This document shows positions 9,408-20,386 of a DNA stretch of 64,000 nucleotides, piece by piece. The first letter of the stretch is position 1; every line of letters starts with the position of its first letter. Origin of the DNA: Irpex lacteus. Its lineage: Eukaryota > Basidiomycota > Agaricomycetes > Polyporales > Irpicaceae. The stretch spans positions 744,001-808,000 of the forward strand of contig MQVO02000006.1 in NCBI GenBank assembly GCA_001986395.2, written 5' to 3'. Under the pieces are notes generated by a model. That model made no database searches and was not told the origin of the DNA. It was given only the letters and a program-made list of their open reading frames with translations. The position numbers and the translations under genes were made by a program.

Positions 9408-11917
9408 CTAATTCTTAGTCGGCTTCCTCACTCTTGCAGATCGTCGTAAAGACGAACTCTGCTCAACTACCGGGTTACTCGCACTACCATCAGGCGGAGC
9501 GCTGTTCCCCTTTGACTCACGGCCCTGCCCCTCTCCACCGATGCCGGAGCCATCCACAATGGCCGATTCTGGATTAGCTGTTTGTTCGAGTGTCGGCTGG
9601 GGGAGTGAGGACTTTCTAGCTTTACCTCGCTTTCGAGGCGTCGGCTTGGTTGTGTTAGCCTGTATCAATGAGTTAGCAGGACAAGACAAGTAGGTGTAGG
9701 TGAGATCCCTCACCTCGGGAACAGCTGCTTCTGCAGATGCTGGCGCAGAGATAGCCTCTTGAGCTGTTGAGCTAGCAGCGAGACGTCTCTTCTTAGTGAC
9801 AGGTTCCTTATCTGGGGACTTGCCCGATGGGCCAGGAGCCGGGTTCTTTCGTGGACGCTTTCGCCCGGGTTTCGGCAACGGAATCGTAGGCTCTGTCGTG
9901 CCCGATTTAGGTGCCTCATGATCTGCAGCAGAATCGGCTGCAACAACAGCTGACCCGGAGGCATGGGCTTCAGCGAGTTGCGACGGAGTCTGCTGCCCAT
10001 TCGCAGCTTCATTGCCTTCAATGTTCATCTCTGGATCACCATGCTGCTCTGGGCCGGGTGCTGCACGCTTTCCGCGAGGACGAGCTCTCGGTTTCGGCTT
10101 CGGTTTCGGTTTCGGCTTCGGCTTAGCAGGTGCACTAGTCTCGTTTTCGACAACTTCAGGAGGATCCTCTGTGCTCTCTGCTTGCTTTTTGCTTGCTCGG
10201 CGCTTTGGAGGGTTCTTGCTTTGCTTAGACGCACCCCCGGCAGATTTTTCTTGGACGGTCGGTTGATCGGAACCTGCAGGAGTAGGCGAGGCGGCAGCCT
10301 TGGCTCTCCGTTTCATGATGTTGGTGTAGCGATGTCTACACTGAAAAGTGACTGTGAGCTTTACTTGTATAGACTCTCGAGAAAGAGATAACTCACCACG
10401 TTATTGTTTCTTCCAAGAATCCTGCCAATCTCCACCCACTTCGACCCACCGACCGCTTCACGCGCTTGCAATAAGGCTTCGTCGTCCTCTTCGGTCCACT
10501 GGCGTGACTCTTTGTGCTTGTCTAGCTCCTGCCAACGCTCGCGACATTGCTCGTTGTTCCGTCCTGGCACCCAAACACACACGTCCATCCAAGATCTGCC
10601 GAAGACAGAAACAGCCTCTTTGAGAAGGCCGTCTTCATCTTCTGTCCATTCACCACGCTTAATGTTGGGATCTAAACTGCGTACATATCGGCTCTGGCAC
10701 TGAGAAGATGTAGCGTCTTCAGATACTTGTCGGGCCACTGTAAAAATCAGGAATGAAAACCTCTGTTTGCCGTTCGACGAAATCGAGTAACGTACCTTGT
10801 TGCCAGTTCTCCCGCCCGTATATCCTGACAGCTTCGAGCAAACGACTGTCTGCTTCGGGTGTCCATACATGGGCCTTCCGTTGTACTGCATGGCGCATGC
10901 AGTCTATGGGTGTACGATTTGTCTATACGATAGAGAGTATATCAGCTAATGCGTCTTTTCTCTCGCATGAACGGGACATACACCTAGCTTGGCAGCAATT
11001 TCCACCCAGTTGACTTCTCCTTCCTTCGCTGATCCAACAAGTTTTACGGCGCGTGCGATTTCTTCCTTTGTCCACTCAGTATGATTATGTTCCGGATGTC
11101 TGTCTCCAAGCCACCGTATCTCACACTCTTGCGCGGTTCTCCTTACGTAGTTGACACCGGCATCAGAGACCTGGTGAGAAATATGAATGCTGCAGACCAG
11201 CAATTGGATTTGTCGTACCTTCGATGCTATACGCTCCCAGTTTACACCGACCTTGTTGATATGAAAAAATCCAGGCGGGTGCTCATCCACAGCCACAAAC
11301 GGTTGTTGACCCCTGGAAATCGATCAGTGAGAGGATAAGTGACAGACTCTGGTTTATCATACCTTCTCTGGGCTTCCAGCGCAAATAATCGGTGGTTCTC
11401 TGAGCGGACTGCATCCGCTAATGCCTCTACCTCTATGGCCTTCACTATAAATATGGTGATATTAGCGTAGGAATTACAACGTATGTGATAAACCCACTAG
11501 GATGTATTACTGTCGATTTGAGGTACCGCTGTCGCCTAATGGCATCCTCGGCAAATGGGCTTTCCTACCCACTTGTATCAGCCACTATTGTAGAACTTGG
11601 CAGCGCGAGGCCTCACTTCGAATATAATCCCATGTGGCACAGGACCGACTGCTTTCGCTGCGTGAGGAATTGCTATTGAACCTCCTATGTCATCGTCCAG
11701 GTCTTCTTCGGGCTGGTCGGCAGCAGCCTATACAAGGACGTATATTAGACCACGATAGATAGCATTGTTGGTAAAGCCTTACCAGTAATTTATCTACGGT
11801 CTCGAGTTCAGATTGTAGCCGTTCTGTATAAACCTTGAGAGCGTACTGGTGGTCTTTGTTGGCTGACATAGCCCTCTGGCTTAACTCCTTGAAGTCTGGC
11901 ATACTCTCTGAGGCCAT
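9408..11917 (-). CDS. Multi-Myb-repeat protein, SNAPc subunit 4 (SNAP190)-like
   Basis: Probable nuclear DNA-binding subunit of the snRNA-activating complex. The start is the ATG at 11917 (MASESMPDFKELSQRAMSAN); at least nine exons follow. After a helical N-terminus come Myb/SANT repeats, listed by the strand's order: a partial one (CEIRWLGD), EWTKEEIARAVKLV...VNWVEIAAKL near 11050, VWTPEADSRLLEAVRIYG near 10840, GEWTEDEDGLLKEAVSVFG near 10640, and QWTEEDDEALLQAREAVGG near 10480. The join SLDPNIKRGEWTEDED resembles SNAPC4. The C-terminus is low-complexity and basic, including a Lys-Pro run, several KRRA/KKRR clusters and ending RKPTKN. BAS1- or c-Myb-like proteins have fewer repeats, so SNAPC4 fits best. 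Exact exon edges around 11450-11640 are uncertain. Confidence 0.72.
10090..10125 (+). repeat. 6-bp tandem repeat (Lys-Pro coding)
   Basis: Six hexamer units, GGTTTC, GGCTTC or GGCTTA, lie in tandem. On the opposite strand they encode alternating Lys-Pro in the tail of the Myb protein. Lengths of such runs are prone to slippage. Confidence 0.85.
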
Positions 11918-12093
11918 GACAGTAGATCGCACCGCGTCGTTTGTGGTCTTGTAAAAGCTTTAGCTAGAATGACGGTGGTGGTACAACTTATATAGACGGG
12001 CGCGTCTGGCACGCGACATCATCATCCTGAAGCTGGGCGTCACAAACGACTGCCACCCTCTATCTACGACCACAACCACAATCTCGAGCAGCC
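11918..12093. promoter_or_regulatory. Shared divergent promoter, Myb protein / SND2
   Basis: Only 176 bp lie between the two opposed ATGs. On the minus strand the sequence near 11986-11992 reads TATATAA (+ strand ttatata), a possible TATA element for the Myb gene about 70 bp before its ATG. Confidence 0.5.
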
Positions 12094-12820
12094 ATGGCGA
12101 ACGCTTCTGCAAAGCGTGTGGGTACGTGTTTGGTACTATATGACATGTACATAACATAAAACTCTAATCTTTCCATTCTGCAGCCTCGCAGAACGCGAGT
12201 ACCATCAAAAACCTGCGACTTGGCACGCTCATTTCGGGTGCGCTGGCTCTCGTATTACGTTTGCTGCTTCGCCGAGGTGCCTTGTCTCCCAAACGATTCG
12301 GCTTCTGGTTATATGTGCTTTCCCTTGTGCCCTCCATATTCCTGTCACGGTACCTTGAGAGAATTGGCTCGCCCCGTCATGACCCAACCACCGGCACGTT
12401 GATTTCCGCTGGAGAAGACCTCAGCAGGCCTGGTATCATTGAATGGTGCTTCGATGTTATTTATATCACATGTGCGTACTCAACTTTATCTTTGCGTGTG
12501 ATCCTCTCAACCCGTTATTGCGTAGGGGCATGCCAGGTCGGTAGTGGTGCTTTCGGCACATGGGTTTGGTGGCTCTACTTGATTGTAAGAAGTCAAACGT
12601 CTGTGTTCTCCTTCCGTCACTCACTAGACCTCACTAGATCCCCGGCTACGCGTGCTATAAGCTGTGGGGTTCCGTTATCTCGCCGTTCGTGCTGGGCCGC
12701 ACTCCAGCCACAGCGGTACCAGAAGTTCCCGAAGCTAACCAACCGACCAGCAAAAGGCAAGAGAAATTACGGAAAAGGCAGGAGCGGGGAGATCCACGCG
12801 TTCAAGTACGATCTAGATAG
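12094..12820 (+). CDS. SND2: SRP-independent targeting protein 2 / TMEM208 homologue
   Basis: A small ER membrane protein of the Snd2/TMEM208 family, which helps deliver proteins to the ER without SRP. Exons 12094-12121, 12184-12471, 12526-12584 and 12638-12820 give 185 residues. Family features are the short polar start MANASAKRVASQNASTIKNL, a pair of hydrophobic helices (LISGALALVLRLLLRRG and FGFWLYVLSLVPSIFLSRYL), the segment GIIEWCFDVIYITWACQV, then WVWWLYLIIPGYACYKLWG, and a basic Lys/Arg-rich cytosolic tail (SKRQEKLRKRQERG). All splice borders are standard. Head to head with the SNAPC4-like gene. Confidence 0.88.
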
Positions 12821-13053
12821 TAAATCTTGGTTTGGTTAATATTATTATATCTTCTCCTTCGATGCTGAGTGCCATCTTTTTGCCGAGGAATGGACCAATG
12901 AAACTCTCGAGTGAGAGGTGAACCCTTTCCAGAGACGCCCTTATGTATCGGTGCCCGCACAACGCGAGTGCTTCAAGCATCTCCGGCTGCATTAAGTACT
13001 GATCGACGCATCCTACTAACAACATAATTCAACAGGGTCACCTTACCGGAACA

Positions 13054-13060
13054 TATAAAT
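13054..13060 (+). promoter_or_regulatory. TATA box of the P450 gene
   Basis: TATAAAT lies 55 bp before the P450 ATG, in an otherwise plain 288-bp gap after the SND2 gene. Confidence 0.5.
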
Positions 13061-13108
13061 ACGTTCGACGAAGGCGATTTACGCCGCTTGTCACTTTCCT
13101 CGATCTCT

Positions 13109-15439
13109 ATGACGCAGGAACTGCTTCGTGTCGTAACGTGCGGAGGAGCACTGTTAGTAACATGGCTCCTATACAAGTTTCTCATCCCCTTGTTTACGAC
13201 ACACCCCTTCGATAACGTACCGGGTCCATCGAGCACGGAGTCGTTTATGACCGGTATGTGTCCCTTAGTATCGATAACCAGGTCGATTCTATCTACTAAA
13301 TTATAACTACCGACAGGCGACATGGTACAGCTTTGGGATCGCGTGCGGGGATGGGAGTTTCACAAGCATATCACCAGGACATATGGCAGCGTAGCTCGTC
13401 TACACGGACCATTCGGCGTAAGTGGATGAGAATCTAGCATGCGTGATCTCACTGACAGGAAGGAAATGTAGTCGAAGATGTTGTATACATACGACCCCAA
13501 AGCGTTGCAAGAAATCACCAGGAGACAAACAGTGTATATACACCCAGAGTGGATCACCTCGTGCGTATCCGCGGCCTATTACAAACTACACTCTAATCTC
13601 TATATCATACTGACTAGTGCTAACACGATGATCCTCGGGCCCGGTTTACTCTCAACAGAGGGTTCGTAGATTCAATGCTAGGTTCGTCGTGGTGTGTCCT
13701 GACCTATCTGACAGGTGAACAGCATCGGAAACAGCGAAGATTGTTGAACCCTGCCTTTACACAAGAGAGTATCAATTCCATATATCCGATCTTCCAAGAA
13801 GTGACCAGCAGAGTACGATGGTCCGCTTTTGACCCTGTATAACCATTAGTGCTTACCCCGCTTCCCGCAGCTGCGAGAAGCCATCCAAGCCGAAGTAAAG
13901 GATTGCCCCAAAGAACTTGATGTCTTGCGATGGACTACACGGACAGCCTTCGAGTTGATATCTCAGGGCGGTCTTGGTCGGAGCTTTGATCCACTCTTGC
14001 ATCCACCAGAAGATGCTGCGAAGGCGTTCGGTGAAGCACTCAAGGAACTAGTGTAAGTACTCAAGGAACTTATCGCACCATTTTAAATAAAAAAATCATT
14101 CGCGTTATTAGACCCTCACTGTTCCCCATTAATCATTGGCGCATGGCTGGACCTTTGGTCGAGACTGTGGTTCCGTCTTCCTTAAGAGGTGTGCTAGCAC
14201 GAATGCTGCCTCACAAGGAATTCCAGGTGCTGCGTGCCATCTGTGACTTGATTTACGATACAGGGCGGAAGATCTTCAAAGAGGGACAAAGTGCGATTGA
14301 GAAGGAAGGTGGTGACCCCGTGGAACAATTAACGGGAAATAAAGATATGTTAAGTGTTTTGTGTATGTCTTTTGTCGTAACTACAGCGCGAGATCTGGCC
14401 TGACCGCAAATCTAGTAAAATCTAGTTTTACTAAGGAGGAGGGACTTAACCTTCCCGAAGAAGAGCTTATCGCACAAATGGGGTATGTCTCCTTTCATTC
14501 ACGGCTATATAGAACTCACGCGAACTTCAATTAGTACTATGCTCTTTGCGGCAACGGACACGACTTCGACATTGGTATCGAGAGCCCTACATGCACTCTC
14601 ATTACGCACTGAACTGCAGGACAAACTACGAGCAGAGATACATGAGGCACAAGCCCAGCATGGTCAAGATCTACCATGCGAGGTATTACTCCAACTTCCG
14701 CTTCTCGAGGCTGTCGTCCGAGAGTCGCTGCGATTATATCCTGCTGTCAACATTCTTCCTCGAGTGTAGGTTTTTCGCGTGACGTCACGAAGATCAATCT
14801 CTAATGACTCTCACAGCGCGCAAAGGGATGATTGTCTGACATTCTCAGAGCCTATTCAAGGCAGAGATGGTACTCCAATTAAAGAAATCATCGTACCGAA
14901 AGGCACCACAGTTATCATCAGTTTCCTGGCTTCAAACACGAACAAAGCGTTGTGGGGTGAGGATGCTGACGAGTGGAGACCCGAACGTTGGTTGCAAGCA
15001 TTACCGGAACGTCTCGTGGACGCTCAGATTCCTAGTATTTTTGCTAATACGTAAGTCACTGACCTTCATATCTTGAGTAGCTCCGTGCTCAATAGTTTGA
15101 ACAGACTGACCTTCGGAGCAGGCAAACACTCGTGCATGTACGTCATTCTTCATCATTATAATCCATAATACCATATCCTGACCGCACTCGTGACAGTGGG
15201 TACCGCTTTGCGCTCATGGCAATGAGTGAGTATAATTCGCATTGACCAAAATCCGTGCTTGCTCAAAGGTTTTGAATCTAGAAGTGATGCTGGTACGATT
15301 CATCGCGAACTTCAAGTTCTCCCTCACAGAACGCAAAATTGTCTGGAACTTCTCCGGCGTCAACTATCCAAGCATGGACGTGGACGATGTAAAGTCTTCC
15401 ATGATATTGAAGGTAGAGGCTTGTCGCTTTGAGAGCTAG
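13109..15439 (+). CDS. Cytochrome P450 monooxygenase, possibly a pseudogene
   Basis: Haem-thiolate monooxygenase anchored in the ER. It opens with MTQELLRVVTCGGALLVTWL, a membrane anchor, then the Pro hinge DNVPGPSS. About twelve small exons follow. P450 marks are GEQHRKQRRLLNPAF (C-helix), FAATDTTST (I-helix, with Ala for the usual Gly), ESLR (ExxR), ADEWRPERW, and the haem loop FGAGKHSCIG with Cys ligand and His for the usual Arg. Two problems suggest damage. At 14361-14386 the gap between two P450-like frames is only 26 nt; a 65-nt intron to 14425 rescues the frame but drops about 13 residues. At 15227-15268, donor GTGAGT joined to the only AG acceptor puts the last exon (KVLNLEVMLVRF...) one base out of frame. 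Substrate unknown. Confidence 0.75.
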
Positions 15440-15878
15440 AACAGCTATGAGCGATTTATCATCGTAAGAATACGCATTCTTTATCGTGACATTTTTTGAC
15501 AAATCTGCCCTTCTGTATAGGTCAACACTCGATAGCATAGTATACGTATACGCAATTTATATCCTCTATGGCTGGCATCCATTTCACCTGAAAAGCAGGT
15601 CACGGACTGGATGCTGAGTGCAGGCAGACACGCCCTGCCCAAACCCCAGGTAAGGCCCCACTAACAAGCGCTCGAATACGAAGTTGCTCCATGCCCAGCT
15701 TTTGACTTGGCAGTACGGGTCTCCATGAGATACTCCACTCTAATATACAACTACATTGGTCATTGATGTAAGTGGTGAAGTCAGGAAAGGTTATAAGACA
15801 GCAGTGCGTTTGTGTTCAGGTTATCTTACCACCCATCACAATTTCCAAGTCCCTACCCACTTCACGCACAAAGTAAAC
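15440..15878. other. Intergenic with TATA-like element
   Basis: A 439-bp gap. TTATAAG at 15791-15797 lies about 85 bp before the next ATG and may be its TATA box. Otherwise nothing is seen. Confidence 0.4.
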
Positions 15879-16352
15879 ATGCCTTTATTTGGACGTCGCC
15901 GCTCCCCGCGTACACACCACACCACCCACACTACTACATACAAAGATCCCGACCGTGTCGCCGGAGGCTACAGTGAGTTCTTCATGATCAGCTCCCGTCT
16001 TCTCGTCAGATCTCAGCTCAACGGAACCTTTCTACTCTCGCAGAGGCTGCGCTTGCTAACCCTAATACAACACGTGCTGGGCGTGAGCATGCGAAGCATG
16101 AGCTGAGAGCCATGGTATGCATTTTACTGCCAATCCTGTCACACGATCCTATACTCATACCATGCCATCATTCCTCAGGGCCGCGGACGCGAAGCCCACG
16201 TCCCTTTGTCCACGAAGATTAAACGTGCGCTTGGTATCCACAGCACACCTCGTAAGGCTAGGCAAAGGGAGAAGACGAGGGAGAGGTATACTACTCGGAG
16301 AACAACCAGAACTAGACGAACACATCATGTTGGCGGAGGCACGAGATACTAG
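15879..16352 (+). CDS. Small basic conserved basidiomycete protein, unknown function
   Basis: Exons 15879-15972, 16044-16114 and 16179-16352 splice cleanly into 112 residues. The protein is rich in Arg, His, Thr and Lys. It opens MPLFGRRRSPRTHHTTHTTT, then has a central motif DPDRVAGGYKAALANPNTT, a helix AGREHAKHELRAMGRGREA, HVPLSTKIKRALGIHSTPRK and an Arg/Thr-rich end. There is no signal peptide, membrane segment or known catalytic motif. I recall near-identical central motifs in many Agaricomycete predicted proteins, so it looks conserved, but no function is assigned. The basic charge would suit nucleic-acid or ribosome binding; that is inference. Confidence 0.8.
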
Positions 16353-16794
16353 ACCTATGGCCAATGCCGCCGTCTTCAGGATACGTATTCACTATTCATG
16401 ATGTTTCTTGGGGGGCTTGTTGTTACGAGGTCTGACGTGGACGGAAGAGTTGATTTTGTCATTGTAATGAACGGGTAGTACATGTAGGATAGTATCAGTA
16501 ACGAGGCGTACGCGCATAATAATCTACTGGCGGCCGGCTATAAATACAGCTAATTGTACAGGAGTGACAAAGGCGACTGTTGTACAGAGAGGGGCTGTCC
16601 GTATGCGATGGTATAGTGTGAGGTTTCTTTCCTTCTTAAGTGAATAAATTTAGTGGTATGTGCCGCGGTGAAGCGGTGAGCGTCGGAGATCATGGATGTC
16701 GATCGAGAGTTGTCGTGAGTTTTCATACAGCCAGGAGGCCGCAGGCCTGGTGACTTTTGCGGTGGCATAAGTCGCGTGAACGAGAGAGAGTTGT
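16353..16794. other. Convergent intergenic region
   Basis: This is the 442-bp space between the ends of two convergent genes. It should hold both 3' untranslated regions; a TATAAATA-like AT stretch at 16537-16560 is the only compositional feature. No gene is seen. Confidence 0.5.
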
Positions 16795-17763
16795 CTAGCT
16801 GGTGGAGAGAACAGGTTGCCAGACGCCGATGGAGGTCTCCTCAAGGTGGTAGAGGATCACACGGTCCCAGGAAATGGGGATCATGTTCGCCTGCAGGTAT
16901 TTCCGCTCATTAGCAATGCGCCGCAGCGGAAATTATGAAGAACATGCGCATACCTGGAGGAAGTGCACACAGGCACGCGCGATCCTTCGTGCGAGAGTGG
17001 TCAGCTGCACACGGCCCTCGTAGCCATCAACGGGGATCTCGTAAGTCATGGAGGTGTATCCAGACCACTGTTTCGACCGAACAATTGACATCATGAGTTA
17101 ACTCGAGTTCCGACTCATGTAATAGCACAGGTACTCACGCGGATCTTCAGAATGATGCGCCCTCGAGAGTCAACGTTGAGGTCGTGGAAACTGTACGAGT
17201 CGTTGCTGGACAACCTAACGCTGGCCATGGCCTCGCCGAGCGAGATACCAGAGCGGAAGCCACCCTTGCGTCTGAACTTGATCAAAGAACCGCTCATGGC
17301 TCTGTAGCTATCATGGTGAGAGCGGTGGCGCGATACGGAGGAGTGCCTTCGGCGACGAGAAAGGCCGGGGGTCCAGGGAGTCGAGTGGCCAGCGACATCG
17401 TCGTAGTAAGCGTCGCGACCGTCGAACTCGCCCTCGTATCCTATAAGCGGGCGAAAGGAGTCAGCGGGTGCGTCAGTGGGCGGGGACAAGGACCAGCTTA
17501 CCTCGTGCGCCGTTGTACTGGCTGACCTGACGGGAGGGTGCATAGACAGGATAGCCGGGTTGGGCATATGCAGCCTGCTTGAAGTCCACGTGTTAGATAA
17601 TGAGCTAGACAAAGTATGAATGAATACTGACGTCGTAGACACCGCCTCCGACGGGGGCGTCATAAATTAAATCGCCTGGGTGTTGACTGTACATCGATGC
17701 GCGGCGACTCATGGGAAAGCCAACCTGCTGTGTGTTGTAGGTATCATACATAGGGTACGCCAT
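16795..17763 (-). CDS. Conserved basidiomycete protein of unknown function
   Basis: The ATG at 17763 opens MAYPMYDTYNTQQVGFPMSR. The first 100 or so residues are a Tyr/Pro/Gly-rich disordered leader spread over two or three exons. After a basic hinge (LSRRRRHSSVSRHRSHHDSY) comes a compact domain: LIKFRRKGGFRSGISLGEAM, VRLSSNDSYSFHDLNVDSRG, RIILKIRWSGYTSMTYEIPV, VQLTTLARRIARACVHFLQ and finally IPISWDRVILYHLEETSIGV, ending near VWQPVLSTS. I recall this domain as common in Agaricomycetes under a Pfam DUF, but I do not assert its number. No signal peptide or membrane helix. It might be a cytosolic scaffold. Exon joins look standard. Confidence 0.8.
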
Positions 17764-19885
17764 GGTATCTGCTGTAAAGGGCGGACGGGGACGGTGATAT
17801 TTTCAAGGCGGGATTGCCTCCGGAGTTGAAGTTCAACTCGAGCGGGAGTGGGGCAAAGGCAGCGGTGGTAGGGCGATACTTGCTTGTGAGGTTTGAGTAG
17901 GGCCTCCTCAGATGCGTACCGTCTTGGTACTTATACACTCTGTTTCGTGATACTTGGAAATGCGTGGTGGCGACCTACACACAGCGCATTACCTCAATGA
18001 CGTGCGTTTAGGCTGAGAACTAGTGACGAACCTACTTCCTTTGTGTGCATGCCACTCTGGACTCCGGCGGAACGCGTTCGAGATGATACTGGATATCAAC
18101 CTATCAACACGTTCCCGTGTCACAACGCCCTGTACTGGGCAGACGCATCGCCAATCCCTCATTATGAATCTGTACGCAGCAGCCGCCTGAACGCTATTCG
18201 CGTATAGGCTGTTCCTTCTCCTAAGGCTTCTGAATAGCGAATTCGCACATCCCCGTAATAAGCTCACAGGCCAGTGTGCCCCTTAGCCCCAGCACAGATT
18301 CAGTGGCCAGGTATCGTAAAACCCGCGTATTGGATAGACGATGCTTCTGCAGGGCCAACAGCGAAATGCCGTTGAATGTCCTCTTCTTATAGTGTCTAGT
18401 CTCACACTACGCGGTGTAAGGGAGGGAGAAAGCGTGTATCTCATTTCTGTTTGCGGAGATCAGCGCATTGTTACTGGGGACAGAAAGGAGAAGCAGCGTA
18501 CTTCTCGGTCGGAGTGGGTTCGGTCAACCACCTCGAGGCTGCAATGAGGCAAGTGTGACTGAGTGAAGGGCAGTTGGAAACCTGGAGAGTCACGTATGTG
18601 GATCAGGTTCAGGGTTGGATGGAAGGACGTGGCCAGATATACTGATATGATTGAATACCAGTTAGCATACGTAACTAACGTTCTCGGGCAGAAGTGAGAA
18701 TACATACCAAATTCAAGTGCTCGTCGTTATCGCGTCACGGCACACGTGAATGTGACGCTACGCGTTCAGTCGTCTCCCAGACTGAAACGAACTTGAAGTG
18801 TGTCGTCTGTCTTCTGCGCCTCGACATTCATAACCCCTATAGCTATGTCGCCGTATTCATTTCCGTTACTGTAATCAAAAATGAGCGGAGTGCGAAGCAG
18901 TATCCTGGATTACTATCACCATATACGCTACCTTCGAAGTATGTCCTTTCGCCATGATATCAATAGGGCGGTGTGACGTATTCCTTGATTCAGGGGAAGG
19001 ATGTCTGCGCAAACGGCAAGTGAGAGTTTGTGATGACCTGAGAGTGTACGTCTCTAGACCATTCCACGATCACAGGTTTTGATATTGCCGGTTACACGAG
19101 GCGGCATACGTCTAGACAGTGGAAAAGGATGAGGATGCGTGCTGGGCTTACTGGCTACATCGTCTCTTTCCTTGCCTCGAATTGGCTCTTGAAGATCTTC
19201 AGCCCACGCAGCATGTTGACCTGGGAAGATATGTCGCTCGAATTCATAACGCGAACGCCGGATCAAGGACTCACTTCGAGATTCAGAGACCGACTGGGGT
19301 CCGAGGAGACGACTGTGCCACAGTCACAGTTGTAGCCATGTTTCAATTCCAAGTACCACACGTGTATGGCCTTTCTCGCACGTCTGCACATCGTTACAGC
19401 CACTTACGTTAGTATCCAGTTCGATAACTTGACTTCTTTTGTATGCTGGTCATGGGGCTCCAAACTACTAACGATGGATGTATTACAGAGCCTGGGGTTT
19501 CTATCGCTCTCTTGCGATGAGTACGTACAATGAGCCCAGAGACCTGTCATATATATGTCAGTCCAATTCTGAGCATTGAATCCAGCAGTAATCACTTGCC
19601 AGAAGTCGTCTCTCGCAGATCGAGCTTTGGACAAACCGCATTGTGAACTCGTATGCAGCAGTTAGAGACTGCACTCTCTAGACTGAACCTTTGTCCACTT
19701 CCACCCCCACTCATTGCCACCAGCACGACTTCGCTGTAGAGTGACCTGTGAAGAACATCTCAGAACTTTGGCACGATGAACAAGAATTGAGTACATACGA
19801 AACCGTAATTGACATCGGAAGCGAGGTTCCAGCAAAGATGATTATCTTCTGGAAGACCAATGCTAAAGCGAATAAGCACCCTTCG
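17764..19885. other. Gene-poor stretch, 2.1 kb
   Basis: Every open frame here is short and lacks family motifs or intron-joined partners. No tRNA or obvious long repeat was seen by eye. It could be intergenic DNA or a decayed element. Confidence 0.45.
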
Positions 19886-20386
19886 TCAGACGCAACGCCA
19901 CTTGTTCTTGTTGCATTGTACAACCCACGTGTAATAACTACTGCTCTGCTCGCTGATATCCCATGTAAAAGGCAACGTCCCCGCTAGGATTCGAGCACCG
20001 TCTTGCAGATCCTCGGGAAACGCGTAGAGGCCCGTCTTCACGTTCTTGATCGTTTGTTCTAGCGCGTCGTATTCCCACTATAATATTCGGAGAGTCTTAA
20101 GCTTCTCGCGTGATATGTAAAGTCAAGATGGCGATACACATACAATTTGTGTCTCATCTTGAACGTCGTTCGCTGTCAGGATAGGGGCGTCTTCGACCTT
20201 TTCTGACACGCCGATACCAGTGAGGACTCTCGTACCGCACGACGTGCTTGCGATGCTGAATCTCGGCAGAGATTTACGCGTGCGAAGGAGTCTTTCACCT
20301 TGAACTTCTTGTGCGTTCATGTTCTGGTCAAACTTCGAACTTGGTGACGAAGTCCTCGTGCAAGCGACGCGACTGACGTTTCCCAT
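19886..20386 (-). CDS. Possible ricin-B-like lectin-domain protein or remnant
   Basis: Two exons can be joined. The first runs from the ATG at 20386 (MGNVSRVACTRTSSPSSKF) to DANDVQ-like sequence TANDVQDETQI. Then a GTATGT...TATAG intron (about 20079-20153) leads to WEYDALEQTIKNVKTGLYAF, EDLQDGARILAGTLPFTWDI, SEQSSSYYTWVVQCN and a TGA at 19886. The second exon resembles the repeat of basidiomycete ricin-B-like lectins (NVKTG...DGARI...WDI). The first half is weak: the usual opening 'GTY.I.N' repeat is not clear, and the start may lie upstream in another exon. It is either a short lectin-like gene or a decaying copy. It lies in a gene-poor area next to the ATPase. Confidence 0.4.

Noticed and set aside
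19404..19634. Minus-strand 76-codon frame
   Set aside because: No start context, splice partner or family resemblance.
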